Shown: positions 51,529 to 63,800, counted from the first letter of the stretch. The stretch: 64,000 bases of DNA from Psoroptes ovis (GCA_002943765.1 PQWQ01000001.1:3879501-3943500), one strand, 5' to 3'. Notes: generated by a model not told the origin, from the sequence alone. Program-made: numbers and translations.

Positions 51529-52274
51529 ATGTCAAACAAACGAATATCAGCTACGACGGTTACCAATTGTAAATATATTGCCATAGGCATACAAATTTTG
51601 ATCATAATCATTTCATTATTCATATTGTTTTCAATTTTTATTTATTATAATCATTTTAATGATTCGAAAAAATTTCATAATTATCATACAAAATTAATCA
51701 AAAATAACAATGATTTGAATGATCATAAATCATCATCATCGCTAATCAACAATAATAATCAAACCATTGATTCAAAATCATTAATTTGGAATCTTATCAT
51801 TACAATTGGCCAATCATCATCATCATCATCATCTTCTCATGATGAAAACAATCACTTTGATGGACATTTTTTAATCGTCTCATGTTTTGTCGCTTATTTA
51901 TTGGCAATAATTTGTTCATTAGCAATCGGTATTGAATATCAATATTTGTTATTATTATTAACCATAATATTTGCTTCAATATTCATTTGTTCGCTTATAA
52001 TTTTAACATTTACATTTCTTAATTGTATTATCATTGATAATGATGAATTTGAATTGAATTTCCACCATTCATTATTACTGATAATCGTAATAATATCAGG
52101 AATTGAAGTAAGTGTTTAAATAGCCAATTCTAAAATGAATTAAATCGATTCATTTCCTTTACTTTTTTAATCAAGTTTTACACCATAACATATCTACTTT
52201 ATTTTATATATCTACGAAAAAGAACTGAACATTCTTATCAATATTCATTGGCAAAAATGATTTATGATCTGTGA
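51529..52274 (+). CDS. Four-pass membrane protein A, 225 aa, unrecognised
   Basis: Two exons, 51529-52107 (donor GTAAGT after GGAATTGAA) and 52176-52274. The second exon completes the fourth helix (FYTITYLLYFIYLRKR). Hydrophobic segments lie at about 15-40, 113-135, 138-164 and 181-207. The loop between helices 1 and 2 is long (about 70 residues), Asn/Ser-rich and carries NQT glycosylation-type sites. The short tail is basic. There are no tetraspanin CCG or claudin W-GLW-C motifs. It is the first of five four-pass proteins within 9 kb. Possible roles (junction, cuticle or septate-junction accessory proteins) are guesses. Confidence 0.72.
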
Positions 52275-52388
52275 AAATTTTTATTAAAAAAAGTGGTAAG
52301 TTGGTGATTTATTTTTATTACAACAAAATTTTTTTGATTAAAATTTCCTACATTTTTCATAGATACATAAATTTGAGAAAAAATAATT

Positions 52389-53210
52389 ATGAATCTGTCG
52401 AAATCATCGAGCCATCAACGAAAACAATCAAAATCAAAACGTTTTTTGCTCAACTTATTCGATGCAGTGACAATGTTACGATGTACAATCATTATAATCA
52501 TTTCGACGTTATTATTGTTGATAGCCGTTAGTGGCCTATTCATGTTGCTCATTTCGACGGTTCCAAAACAAGAATATATCGATATTTCATCATCTAATAA
52601 TGATAATCAAACAAAATTGATATATAATGAATCACAAAAATCATCCATCCATTATACATTAACAATATTTCAATTAATTTTAATTATGATCGAAGTTATA
52701 ATATCATTATCGATCAATTTTATGATTGAAATTCATTCTGATTGTCTACAGCAAAATTATCATTATCATCATCATCATCATCAAAAACATCGATCAAGCA
52801 TTAAATGTGATAATTATAAACATAGATATGAATCGATTCATGAACAAAATGAATTCGATGTGGATGGTGATAATTTTTGTATGACCGATATGAATGATAA
52901 TCGTATCACAAATGATGAACGAAAGAATAAAATCACATTCATTATCAAATGTTTAAAAATTATTTTCACAATAATGATCTCTATTTCAATTATATTACGA
53001 TTTTATACGTCCAATATATGGCAACAATGGATATGTACAGAATGCTATTATGATTATAAAATATTATTTCCATCATCGACAATAGCAACGATGACATCGC
53101 AAAACATTTGGACAACATCATCAACCAATTGTATAATCTATGCGATAACAGTATTCTTTGAAATAACATTACTATTGGTCATATTAACATCAACATCAGT
53201 ATCAAGATGA
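52389..53210 (+). CDS. Four-pass membrane protein B, 273 aa, unrecognised
   Basis: Single exon beginning MNLSKSSSHQRKQSKSKRF, 114 bp after gene A on the same strand. The basic N-terminus is followed by hydrophobic segments at about 31-57, 88-113, 183-206 and 247-268. The loop between helices 2 and 3 is His/Asp/Asn-rich (about 70 residues, presumably cytosolic). The loop between helices 3 and 4 has a CTECYYDY motif and two Trp-containing stretches. Because A and B are so close and their helix arrangement is similar, they may be old tandem duplicates or even alternative parts of one locus. An AG at 52362-52363 could be a 5'-UTR acceptor. Confidence 0.68.
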   Translation: MNLSKSSSHQRKQSKSKRFLLNLFDAVTMLRCTIIIIISTLLLLIAVSGLFMLLISTVPKQEYIDISSSNNDNQTKLIYNESQKSSIHYTLTIFQLILIMIEVIISLSINFMIEIHSDCLQQNYHYHHHHHQKHRSSIKCDNYKHRYESIHEQNEFDVDGDNFCMTDMNDNRITNDERKNKITFIIKCLKIIFTIMISISIILRFYTSNIWQQWICTECYYDYKILFPSSTIATMTSQNIWTTSSTNCIIYAITVFFEITLLLVILTSTSVSR

Positions 53211-53425
53211 CACTTTACTCATCGTTCAGTAGTAGATGATGCATTCAATGCAAAAAAAATGTGTGTTTCTCCATAAATGGCTGAAATTAATGTTCAAATA
53301 TTTATTTAATTATATTTAAATCATATAATTTTACATTTTCTTATCAATTTTTATTTATTACAGATAAATTATCCTATAAATAATAATCATTAATAAAAAA
53401 AAATCTATACATTTATGCAATTGTT

Positions 53426-55045
53426 CTAACGATATAATCGATAATTTGTCACATGAAGATCGATCATATCATCATCATCATCATAATTTATAGTTTGCTG
53501 TTGCAATGTTGCTCCATAATTTTGATGATGATGATAATAACGATGATAGCTATGCATTCTATCAAATAATAATGGTGTTGAATGTGTATTTCGTTCTACA
53601 CCATCATTATTGAATGAATGTTCATATGGTGGCACATGTGAACGAATTCTTGGCAACAAAGATAATTCATCATATTCATTATCATGATCATTATTGAATG
53701 TTTGGTGATTTTGTGGATAATATGGTGTCCAATAATTGTTGAAAGCAACAATTTGTCCATATTGAGCAGTATTATTAATATTTTTAATATCAACATTATT
53801 ATTATTATTAATGTCAATAATTTGTCGCAATTCTCTATCGGCATCATCATCATCTTCATTTAGATTGATCGCCGGTGGCTCAAAATATTCATGTTCAATT
53901 GATAATGAATTATTTTCTCGATAGTTGGATGGATGTATAGAATGTTGTTGTTGTTGTTGCTGCGGTTGTTGAACATGTCTAACAAAAGCTGGACATTGAT
54001 GATGATAATTATTGATCGCATTAAATGGCTGCAAATGTGTTTGCGTTGTTGATGTCGATTCTTGTTGCTGTGGACGATGATTCATTGAACTATTGACTGG
54101 TTGATGTAAGATACTTTTTAATGGCACTGTCGTTGAGGATGGTTGATGCTGCACACCGATGGAGGTGCTAACAATAGTGACGGATGCATCATCATTATTA
54201 TTGACACACGATTCACTAACATTTGTATTTACATCTTGTTGTTTAATTGATGATGAATCCTGTATCATAGGTATCGATTGTTTGCGAAATGAAATCGCTT
54301 CGAATACTGAACTTCTCCGGCGTTTTTGTTCCATTTCCTCATTTGTAAGGCTTTTTCTTCTTGCTTCGTTAATTGTTGATGATAATAATTGCAAATAACG
54401 TGCAACTTCATTAGCAATGCTGATATTCAATTTTGTTTCATTTTCAATTTTAGCGATTGAATTTTTTTTCGTCCATATCCAACAAAGATAAAAACAGCCA
54501 AACACTTGTAAACATTCGAATATGGCCATTATAAATTCAATATATGTTGACATAACACCAGGTGCTGCTTGTAATAATGGTGGTATGTGTAATTGATGAT
54601 CAGGTGATACCATTATTTTTAATCGCACTAAGATGATTATTGTTCGAAGAACAAATGTCGCTAATAATATACAACCATAAGAGAATAAGAGGCAAAAATT
54701 TTCAGTATAATACCCAATAATACCTAGTAATGCTCTACCGATGATGAAAAATGCCAATAACATGTATGAACCAGCTTGTAATGTTGCTGTCGATGCTACA
54801 GCCCAAATAAGGAAAAAAATTCCGGTAAAAAACAAACAAATTCCAATACCAAATTGAATAACTAAGAATATTTCAAGCATACGACCAAATTTTTTTTCCA
54901 ACCACATCAATGATATTTGTTCAGATGTTCTATCATCTTCATCATCATCATCATCATCATCGTCGTTTGTTAAGATGTTATCATTGTCATCATCATTATC
55001 ATTATCATGACCTTTTTGACCATCTTTACGATTATTCGATGTCAT
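53426..55045 (-). CDS. Four-pass membrane protein C with long disordered tail, 539 aa
   Basis: Start taken at the first true ATG (MTSNNRKDGQKGHDN), since the open frame extends upstream without one. An Asp-rich N-terminus (15-38) is followed by helices at about 58-84, 91-113, 117-141 and 167-191 separated by short loops, and then a 350-residue cytosolic tail with polyGln, Asn and His runs. The helix 2-3 stretch LLGIIGYYTENFCLLFSYG resembles the LGxxGxxxExxCLL signature of tetraspanins, but the large Cys-rich loop of true tetraspanins is missing (the helix 3-4 loop is only about 25 residues, without CCG). It is best described as a tetraspan protein of unknown family. It runs opposite to genes A/B and D. 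Confidence 0.72.
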   Translation of the reverse strand: MTSNNRKDGQKGHDNDNDDDNDNILTNDDDDDDDDEDDRTSEQISLMWLEKKFGRMLEIFLVIQFGIGICLFFTGIFFLIWAVASTATLQAGSYMLLAFFIIGRALLGIIGYYTENFCLLFSYGCILLATFVLRTIIILVRLKIMVSPDHQLHIPPLLQAAPGVMSTYIEFIMAIFECLQVFGCFYLCWIWTKKNSIAKIENETKLNISIANEVARYLQLLSSTINEARRKSLTNEEMEQKRRRSSVFEAISFRKQSIPMIQDSSSIKQQDVNTNVSESCVNNNDDASVTIVSTSIGVQHQPSSTTVPLKSILHQPVNSSMNHRPQQQESTSTTQTHLQPFNAINNYHHQCPAFVRHVQQPQQQQQQHSIHPSNYRENNSLSIEHEYFEPPAINLNEDDDDADRELRQIIDINNNNNVDIKNINNTAQYGQIVAFNNYWTPYYPQNHQTFNNDHDNEYDELSLLPRIRSHVPPYEHSFNNDGVERNTHSTPLLFDRMHSYHRYYHHHQNYGATLQQQTINYDDDDDMIDLHVTNYRLYR

Positions 55046-56185
55046 AGTTTGGACGAAAAATAAAAGCTGATCGATCGATGATGGTAATTGGTCGAAGTAA
55101 AGTGTTATCAAAAGGCACCAAATTGGCTTATCAAATAATCGAGGATTCAATTAATTGAATGTTAAGGAAAAACCCATAACGATTCATGGTAATACATCGA
55201 AAAAAAAAAAAACAAACATCGAATATATTTTCGGTGGTAGCAGAAACAATCTTAGCTTTAAAAAGTGCTTAAATAACCAATTGAACAGTGAAAAAATATT
55301 GCTGATGCTACCACCACCAGTCAAAAAATCCTTCAACATAGAAAAATAAACCAAATTTTAAAGTTGACAAGTACAAAATTTGACTAAGATGTTTCAATGT
55401 TTTCATAGAAATATATAGCGATTTCGACCCGTTTTATTTGTTCCCGAAAAAAAAAGATTTCCCATCATTCATCTAATTATTTTAGCATCATGATATCCAT
55501 CGATTACTATTACATTCTCGTCAAATGTCCTCACATACACAAACATCAATATATATTGTTGTTCTTATTGTATATTGGTCATCATTAGCTTAGAGAAACA
55601 ATGGAGAACAATGCAAAGAACGAAAAAATATCGATCAATGATGAATTTGTATTTGAAATGTTCCATGTTCCGCAATGATATTTTCAAATTTTTTTTTTTG
55701 ACATTTATTTTGTTTTTGTTTTTGTTCAAATGTTTCAAAGATCGATGATTGAACCATATCAAATCACTAAGTTGTAATTATAAAATGGATCGATTGATTG
55801 ATTTAATTTATGAAGCAAAACATTAAAATTTCCTTGTCATGAATGAATCAAACTTAATCCATGTTTTCACATGGAAATTTTTTATTTTTCAAAATTTAAT
55901 TTGCTATGTTTTCGATTATTCATTCTGGTTACCATTAGTGACCATCATTCACAAAAGGAAATGGAGTTTGCGTTGCCGATAGATTAACCGATGATCAAAT
56001 CAAGGGAGATCATATTCGAATATTCCGAAAGAATTTAAAGTTTAAATTTACATTTTGAATATTCAGTAAGGATTTATGCTGAGACGATTAACAACGATTA
56101 TTCATCGATAATTTGTAGCATGTCAACGATTAGTTTTCGTACGATCAACAACATAAATTAATTGATTCTTTTTTTTTCGTTCAAA

Positions 56186-56878
56186 ATGCTTCGTGTTCCA
56201 CAATGGTTCATCATCATATTGTACATCTTGTGTTTTGTGCTGAATACCATATCAATCGGTCTGTGTTTGAGTGCATTATTTCTATTGATTTCATCTTATC
56301 TTGATATTGGCCATTTTTTCCGTGATAATAAGAAAAATTTTGTTCCGCAAAATTATCAAAATAATAATGAAACAACGATAGATCAATCATCATTCAATAG
56401 CGATACAAATGACTCAAATCAATTGAATTTAATATTTTATCTACTATTTTATTTAGCCGTTGCAGTGCTGGGCGTTATGGGTGCATCAAGATATTATTAT
56501 CATCAAAAAAATTTAAAGAAAAAAACATATCTAACATGCCATGTATTGCTGTTCGGTTTTATTATTTTGTACAATATAATTGCATGGTTTAATTTTCGTT
56601 CATTATCACCATTGAACACTGGTAATGATGATGGTGATGAAAATGAAAATAATGACGATTTAATATATGCATCATTATTTGATTTTATTGATTTTTTCAT
56701 TGGATTAACATTATTAATATCTTTATGTATTAATTCAAAATATTATGAAAATGAACAAAAACAGCTTAATGGAAATAATTTACCGACAAAATTCACCGGT
56801 AAACATCGTAATAATTCAATTACACCGCTGTCATCGGCATCATCGACCACTAGTCAATCGGTGTATATGATTGCTTGA
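56186..56878 (+). CDS. Four-pass membrane protein D, 230 aa, unrecognised
   Basis: Single exon. Start taken at the first ATG (MLRVPQWFIIILYILCFVLN). Helices lie at about 6-37, 82-102, 114-137 and 160-183. The first loop (40-80) is Asn-rich with an NET glycosylation-type site, the second loop is short and basic, and the third is acidic. Helix 2 ends AVAVLGVMGASRYYY, sharing a G-x-x-G pattern with proteins C and E. The gene is divergent from C with a 1.1 kb gap. It ends in a Ser/Thr-rich tail, and AATAAA-like signals follow the stop at about 56940-56970. Confidence 0.7.
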   Translation: MLRVPQWFIIILYILCFVLNTISIGLCLSALFLLISSYLDIGHFFRDNKKNFVPQNYQNNNETTIDQSSFNSDTNDSNQLNLIFYLLFYLAVAVLGVMGASRYYYHQKNLKKKTYLTCHVLLFGFIILYNIIAWFNFRSLSPLNTGNDDGDENENNDDLIYASLFDFIDFFIGLTLLISLCINSKYYENEQKQLNGNNLPTKFTGKHRNNSITPLSSASSTTSQSVYMIA

Positions 56879-57307
56879 TGTTATTGTATTTGTAAAATAT
56901 TTCATACAAAAAATCGATTTATATTTATATGATTTCACAAATAAATCTATTTTTTTTTCTTGATTGAAATAAAAAAATATATTTCCTAATCGATATGAAA
57001 TTATTTCACTTTTTGAGCAAAAAAATTAATGAAAAATTAGATTAAACTATCATTATCATTGCAGTTTCACGATTAGTCAGTCAGTTTAGTTCAAAAGTTT
57101 GACTATTCTCTCTAATTTGATTATGACAAGGTTAGTCAATTTCAATTCATGTTTGAATGAATTTGATGAATTTAATGTAATATAAATTATTGGTGTTTGG
57201 TTAACTGGTTACCATGTGAGACATTCAGTACGTGATATGAATTTTTAATGCGAATTTTTATTAATGTTCCCCATGCTCATGCTGACCAGGTGTAATAATC
57301 TTTGTTA

Positions 57308-58329
57308 TTATTGATTCAATACGGGCAATGATAATCGTGGTTTTGGCTGTTGTTGTTGTGCTTGCTGTTGTTGCTGCACCAACGTTGTAACCAATTCTTC
57401 GATAATGTTTGTCGATGATAATGGTTTCGATTGTTGTTCATCGATCGATGACTGTTGTTTATCATTTTTTACATCATTCAATTGTATCATTGCTGCTTGT
57501 ATATCTTCCATCAAAATTGATGGTCGTGGATTATTAGTATTATTATTATCATTGTTTGTTTGATTATTATTATTATCATTTTGATTATTTGAATTGTTTC
57601 GTGCAAATCTTCCCAATATTATTACTAACATTGATACTAAATGTCTAGATAATTGTGATATGAATGGACTACGTGCACCTAATATACCACTAAGCAATGC
57701 TGAAATTGCAATCAATGATATTGCCCAATCTGGTAATGATTGTGAGCCTATTACTGGTACTAATGATTTCAAGAATAAAAATCAGAGATAACTTCGGAAA
57801 AGTTTCAAAATAAAAAAATGAACATGCTTACCATCAAGATCAACACATTTACCATTTGCTCTTAAACCCCAACGGCAACGACAAGTACCGAATACACAAA
57901 TAGTATTTTCGAAATGTGTTGAACAATCTTCGGTTGTACGACATTTTAATGTATGGCCTTTTTTTGAGGATTTGTTTGATTAAAAACTGATCATTGATTC
58001 ATTAATGCAAAATGAAAACTTACATCTATTATTACTATGAATAGCATTAAAATCACAATCACAACGTTTCGTAATACTATTACAGATTGAATTTTTAATC
58101 ATACAATCATCATCTACTTGACAATCAGTTTCTAATAATAAACCTTATAATATTTTCATTATTAGAATAAAAACCAGTTGAAATAAAAATAAAATGAAAC
58201 ATTACCATAAGCAAGACTGAGTTGATTAATTTCCGGCTGATCAGTGCTAGTTTCATTGGTCGAAATAGTCAAATTTTCAGAACGAACAAAATGACTTGAA
58301 AGTAAAATCATCAAAAGAATTGAAAACAT
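57308..58329 (-). CDS. Cys-rich EB/EGF-like type I membrane protein, 273 aa
   Basis: Four exons with matching phases: 58329-58206, 58143-58024, 57957-57832 and 57759-57308. A signal peptide (1-17, MFSILLMILLSSHFVRS) precedes a Cys-rich ectodomain of about 75 residues with two related modules, DCQVDDDCMIKNSICNS then RCDCDF, and KCRTTEDCSTHFENTICVFG then CRCRWG. This resembles the EB/EGF-like modules of arthropod and nematode surface proteins. A hydrophobic helix follows (about 135-152), with a second hydrophobic stretch at 163-173, then an Asn/Gln-rich tail. Exons 2 and 3 each carry about one module. Unknown ligand. It lies inside the four-TM cluster on the opposite strand, divergent from protein E (743 bp apart). 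Confidence 0.8.
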
Positions 58330-59072
58330 CTTTCAAATGATTTGTGAAAACTTAACTAAAAATCAAAACAAAACAAAATTTTGAAAATGTATATCGTACA
58401 ACACAATATATCTAATAATATATAATGATTGATTATAAATCAAATCCATAATTGATTGATTTGTTTTTTTTTATTTTGTTGTTTTTTGAAATGAATTTGA
58501 AATCGATCGATCATCATAATAGATAATGATGGCCATAAACCTAAATATAAACATTGACCTAATTGTATTTTGGTAGATGATTTTTTTCCAAATGATAACT
58601 GATAATAAAAAAAATCAAAAATTAAATGAAAAATTTCCCATCCATTTCCTGTGTTGTTTGAATCATTATAATTGAATTTTGCATATATGAAACAGACATA
58701 CATAGACCAATGAAATTCACGTACAAAGCAATGCGAAATCATCGAAACAAAAAGTATTTTATAAAAAAAAAAATCCGGATCATTGCCATTGAATATTCAT
58801 TCATTCAATTTTTTCATTTTTGGCCAAGTTTAAATTTGGCTTATATTCAAATTGAAAAAGTGTAAAATATAAATGATATTTACAAAGAATCTAACACAGT
58901 ATCATCTTCAAGTCTATGTTCAACGCTTTAATCTTTGAGCAATGAACATACACATATAGAAATTGTTGATGAAATGTTTTTCACTATTTTTCATCACTAT
59001 TTGTGAATACAAATGTGAAAATGAACATCTAAAATGAACATCTGAAATATTCCAAGAAACAAATATTAAAAA

Positions 59073-60144
59073 ATGACAACATATGCATCACCAAGATTAA
59101 CAAGATTATCATTACAAATATTAATATCAATTATATTTCTATTTGGATGTTTTATGGTCATTGTATCTGTAATACAAACAATTAGTTATGTTGGCCGCCA
59201 AAAATATTCAATGATAAATCAAACAATTGTAAATAATAATAATAATGATAAAAATAATATTGATCATCATATTAATGATGGTGATGATGATGATGATGAT
59301 CCTGGAGGAAATCAAACAATACGAAATGATAAAAACAAATTGATCATCAAAAATTCAATACTTTATGAAACATATGATGATAATATTGATCGATTTCCAT
59401 CGATAACATCACCTACTGTACAAATATTATTAGCATTGTTAACATTTTTGAATGGTATATTTGGTATTGTTTCTATTACCAAACAAAAATCATCATTATT
59501 ATCAACATATAGCTATATGTTATTGATTATTTTCATTATTAAATTATTGTTCATCATTGGTAAGTGATTGATTAAATTTAATTGTACTTTGATTTAATTG
59601 ATTATTTGTTTTTAATTATTTGCATATTTTTGTTTGTTTATTTTTCAAAAATTGTTCAATGATCAATTTAGCATCATTGGCAATGTTTACAGTAGAAAAT
59701 GACCAAAATTTTTTATCAATAATCGCCATACTAATCATCATTACAATGATTGTCGAAATAATACTCGTTATGATTGTATATCAATTTAAACGACTTGTAA
59801 AACGCGGTGATGCCGCTAGACAAGAAATACAAAGCATTCATTCATATCATCGTGAACGACGCAGCCGTAGCCGTAGTCAAAGTCATGTTCGTTCCATACA
59901 TGGTAATAGCGATATTTACAATTATAGTATTGATAAATATTCAAACATCGGAAATCATTCAAGAACACCGTCAAAAAATCGTATTACACCTGAGTTTACA
60001 CGTCGTGCAATTTCCATTGAACCAATATCATTATCATCATCATCAATCATTGAAGCTACGGTTAACAATAATAATTATGATGAATCAATCGCAAACAGTG
60101 ATTATTATGTACCACCACCGATATATCTTAAATTGGATAGATGA
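59073..60144 (+). CDS. Four-pass membrane protein E, 319 aa, unrecognised
   Basis: Two exons: 59073-59559 (ATT G|GTAAGT) and 59672-60144, with the join inside helix 3 (FII|ASLAMF). Helices lie at about 12-39, 114-135, 142-168 and 176-200. The long first loop (40-113) is Asn/Asp-rich with NQT sites. Helix 2 carries FLNGIFGIVSITKQKSSLLS, again with a G-x-x-G pattern followed by a polar turn and LL. The tail is basic and contains an RS-like run (RRSRSRSQSHVRS) and a proline-rich end (YYVPPPIYLKLDR) with a PPxY-like motif. It converges on the acyl-CoA-binding protein gene, with 286 bp between stops. Confidence 0.75.
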
Positions 60145-60430
60145 AAATTGACTTTTGAATTTTATTTTTGAATTATGAAAATGGAAAAAAATTGTACAAA
60201 GTCTAAATTATTATTCTTAATTTATGAAATAAAATATTTGAATTGAAAAATGTAAATGTGCGTGTATGTGTGTACATTAAATATTTTACGACATAATTGG
60301 GAAAAATTCATTCATTTTTATCGCTTTGAATCGGTTCAGGAATTTGAATTTGGATCAAGGTCAACAATATTCATATAACATTTGCGATTCTAATTGAAAT
60401 GAATACTTTTAATACTTTTACTAATTTGAA

Positions 60431-60871
60431 TTAATCACGATATTTTTCCAATAATTTCGTAACCAATTCGATATATTTGGCCGATGCTTCTTCAGCGCTC
60501 ATACCTCGTAATTTATTCCATTGTTCCCATTTATATCGGCCTTTTGGATCCAGGATACCTGGTTTTTCTGTTGTCAACGGGTAGAAAAAAATCAATGAAA
60601 TGGAAAAAAATGAAACAAAAATTCTTGTTGTTCACAAAAAAAATCAATGAATCAATAATCAATAAAATACCAATATTACAATCACCAACGGTTACTTGTT
60701 TATAATAACCATACAATTCTAACAATTCATTATCGTCGGGTCTTTTTTTCAAACTTTTGATTGCATCTGCTGCTTCTTGGAAATTCTATGATATTTCAAA
60801 TGTGAACAAGGAAAAAATGAATAACGTCGTGATCATGCATCAAATAATCATCAAACGAAAATGCTTACCAT
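60431..60871 (-). CDS. ACBP: Acyl-CoA-binding protein (ACBP/DBI), 84 aa
   Basis: Three exons: 60871-60869 (the ATG alone, followed directly by GTAAGC), 60785-60671 and 60567-60431. The assembled protein reads MNFQEAADAIKSLKKRPDDN, the hallmark YYKQVTVGDCN, then KPGILDPKGRYKWEQWNKL and GMSAEEASAKYIELV. All four helices and the conserved ligand-binding Tyr/Lys and Trp residues are present, and the length fits the usual 84-90 aa. ACBP is a cytosolic carrier of long-chain acyl-CoA esters for beta-oxidation and lipid synthesis. The exon with only the start codon is inferred from the acceptor phase and the ACBP N-terminus. It needs a transcript to confirm. Confidence 0.93.
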
Positions 60872-63800
60872 TTTTTGGTTATTTTTTATGAATTATATTC
60901 GTATTATTTCAAACGTTGAACGCTCAATGGGATCGATAATGCAAATATGATTATATGCTTAACGACAACCACAAAAACACGAACACACAAACGTATAAAT
61001 AATTTGATTTGAAATTCAAAAAAAAAAAAAAAAAAAAATGCACAAATATTCAAATATTTAAATTAGGAAAAAATTCTAAATATAAATTTCAATGGAAATA
61101 TTTTTTCAAAAATTCTTTTTTCTCAAATTTTCAAACAAACGTATTTGTGCAAATTAATAGCACTAATAGTATTATTGTTATAATCGATTTTCAAAATTTT
61201 ATAGAAAAAAAATAGTAAAATAATCAAATAATAATTTCCTTTATTTTTATGTGTTTGTTTGTTCAAATAATTTTATTGCTGCCTGATTTTAATACGATTC
61301 GTTTATCGTTTGTTTGTTCAAAAATTTGAATTTAAAAATTCAAATTTAAATTTGATTTCTTGCACTTTCATCGAAGATATGAATATATCTCTTTTGAATT
61401 TGTTGATTTGTTTCACCACTAATCGTTTCGATGTTTTTCTTTTTTTCACTTCTTTTGATTAGATAAGAATGACGATTGAATGACAAATATTTGACAAAAT
61501 AGAGGAAATTATCAGGTAAAGCAAGCAAGCAGAAGCAGCTGTAAAATAACAAAAACATCAGCAACAACAGCTATGATAAATAACCATTTTTTTTTTCTTA
61601 TAAAATAATCCATAAACAAACGTCAATGTGAATTACTCGTAATAATGAATCGTTATTTATCTTTACGAGACGATCATCTTTTATTTTTTTCCGAACATGC
61701 GTTGAATTATATTTAATTTTTATCTTTTTAATCATTTTTGAAAAATAAACAGAAAATGATTTGACAATTTTTTTTGAAATGGATTTCTTTGTTTTTTTTT
61801 TCGGTAGTTGGTGAGTGTGTGAATCATTTTCGGGATTGATAACCATGAATTTCATGAATCAAAAAACCAAATCAATCGACCGAAATCGATTTTTTATTTG
61901 GGGACAATTTTCATTGGAAAAACTTGTTTGTAACAAATGTTTCGAGTAAAATTTTGTCCTGATTGTACCTCGAATACCTCGAGAACTCACACGTTCGGTA
62001 TGATGACGACGGTACGATTATATATAATTGTCAACGTTTTAGGCGCCGTTTGTGCGCCAAACTTGAAAAGTTTTGAATTTTGAAAAATTTCAAGCGAAAT
62101 TCTATAAATTTCATTTGACAGATGACAGCACAGCGCGTAAAAATTTGAAAATTTGAAAAATCAAAATCTTTTCGAATTTTCTCCATTTCTTCTTTTACTT
62201 TTCCCCCAATGTCAAAAATCAATGAAATGAAAAATTTGATTAATTTTTTCCCTTTTCTTTGGCTACATGGCTTCATTGTTTTTTTTTAATATCTCAATCT
62301 TTGATTTTATTATCTTTTGATTTAATTAATTGATTTTAGATTTTGAGATAAAAACAGAAACAAAAGACATCATGTAACCATTAATCGATTCATTGACGAA
62401 ATGGATTCGATGCCGATCAAACAGGAATAAGGAATTGAAAAAAATTGAACGCAACCAAAATATCATAGCGTAAAACATTAAAAATACATTGGAAAATGTA
62501 GAAAATGGAAAAATCACAGACTAATCAATTCATTCGATTAATTAATGATCATCAATTTATTATTATCAATTATTTCAATTTTTCAAACGAAAATGATGAC
62601 GTTTGATAATTCATATCATGTCTTCCATCTATAGAGTTGTTGGCAATCGAGTACAATTTAAAATCGAAAAAAAACGAGAGCCGGAAAATGGAACCAAAAC
62701 CACAATCAAAAACAATGAAAATTAAGAACATTGAAATCTGTTTGATCAAAATGAAATCACATACATTCATGAACAGGGCCGAATTTTAAATATGGACGAC
62801 AGCATCATCATCATGATTATCATCAATAATCTGATCAGCAGTGAAGAAACGAATAAATAGGACTGTGATTATAACGTTATTTTATTAATTCTTAAAAAAT
62901 TTTCCGGTAGTAGAGAGAACTACAACGATTCGCGTCATCAATCTCGAAGAATTTCGAATGATGTCGATCATAATAATAACAATAATAATAATGAATTAAT
63001 ATCAATAATGATAATTTGAAGCTACTACAGTAGTAATAATAACAAGAATTAAATCAAAAAAAAAAAATATTAAAAATTCTCATACATGATTGAATTCAAT
63101 AGAATTGAATTGAATTCAATAGAATTGAATTGAATTCAATGGAATTGAATTTTCCATTGAATTCAATTTAGATTTTGATTTTGGAATTTATCGTTATTTC
63201 CCCTCTATTTAATCATTTCAAATTAAATGAAATCAGTGGATATTAAGCAATATATGTGGTTGCGAATACGAGATATAATAATAACTACAACATTAGAAAT
63301 GTATGAATTGTGTTTCATTTATGTTTAATTGTATGAACACAAAATTACATAAAACACTTAATCCTATCGCATCGGTTGTTTTTTTTTTGTTTTTTTTTAT
63401 TTCCAATTCAATTGTTTCATCGTTGTACACCATTGTTCACCATCAGTTTATGTATCATTATCGTTATTATTATCTTCTTTATTTCTATTGTTTAATTGTT
63501 GGTAATTCAACAGAAATAACGAAAATTACATGGTAAATTTTCATCATTCTAAAAGATATTTATAAAGATCATTGAATCTTTAGGAGGAAGAAATTACAAT
63601 CCAAATTACAACAACAAGTACAGATAAGCTTTAGATTTTATTATTATTACCGTTATCATTATTGTAATTTTACAGCTAAAACAAACAAAATAAAAATTCC
63701 ATAGAAATTTCTAAGATTGCAAGATTTTAAGGAGAATCGCGGAAAGTGCATCAATTTTTCTTTCCTTAGAGGAATGTTTAAATGCTTTTAAATTTGAATT

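Noticed and set aside
55155..55349. Open frame of 64 codons upstream of four-TM gene C
   Set aside because: Lys/Asn-rich with an A-run, no start context or domain, and it lies in the promoter region of gene C.
53426..60144. True tetraspanins or claudins
   Set aside because: Four helices and a partial LGxxG...CLL stretch are present, but no CCG motif with a Cys-rich large loop and no W-GLW-C-C claudin signature.
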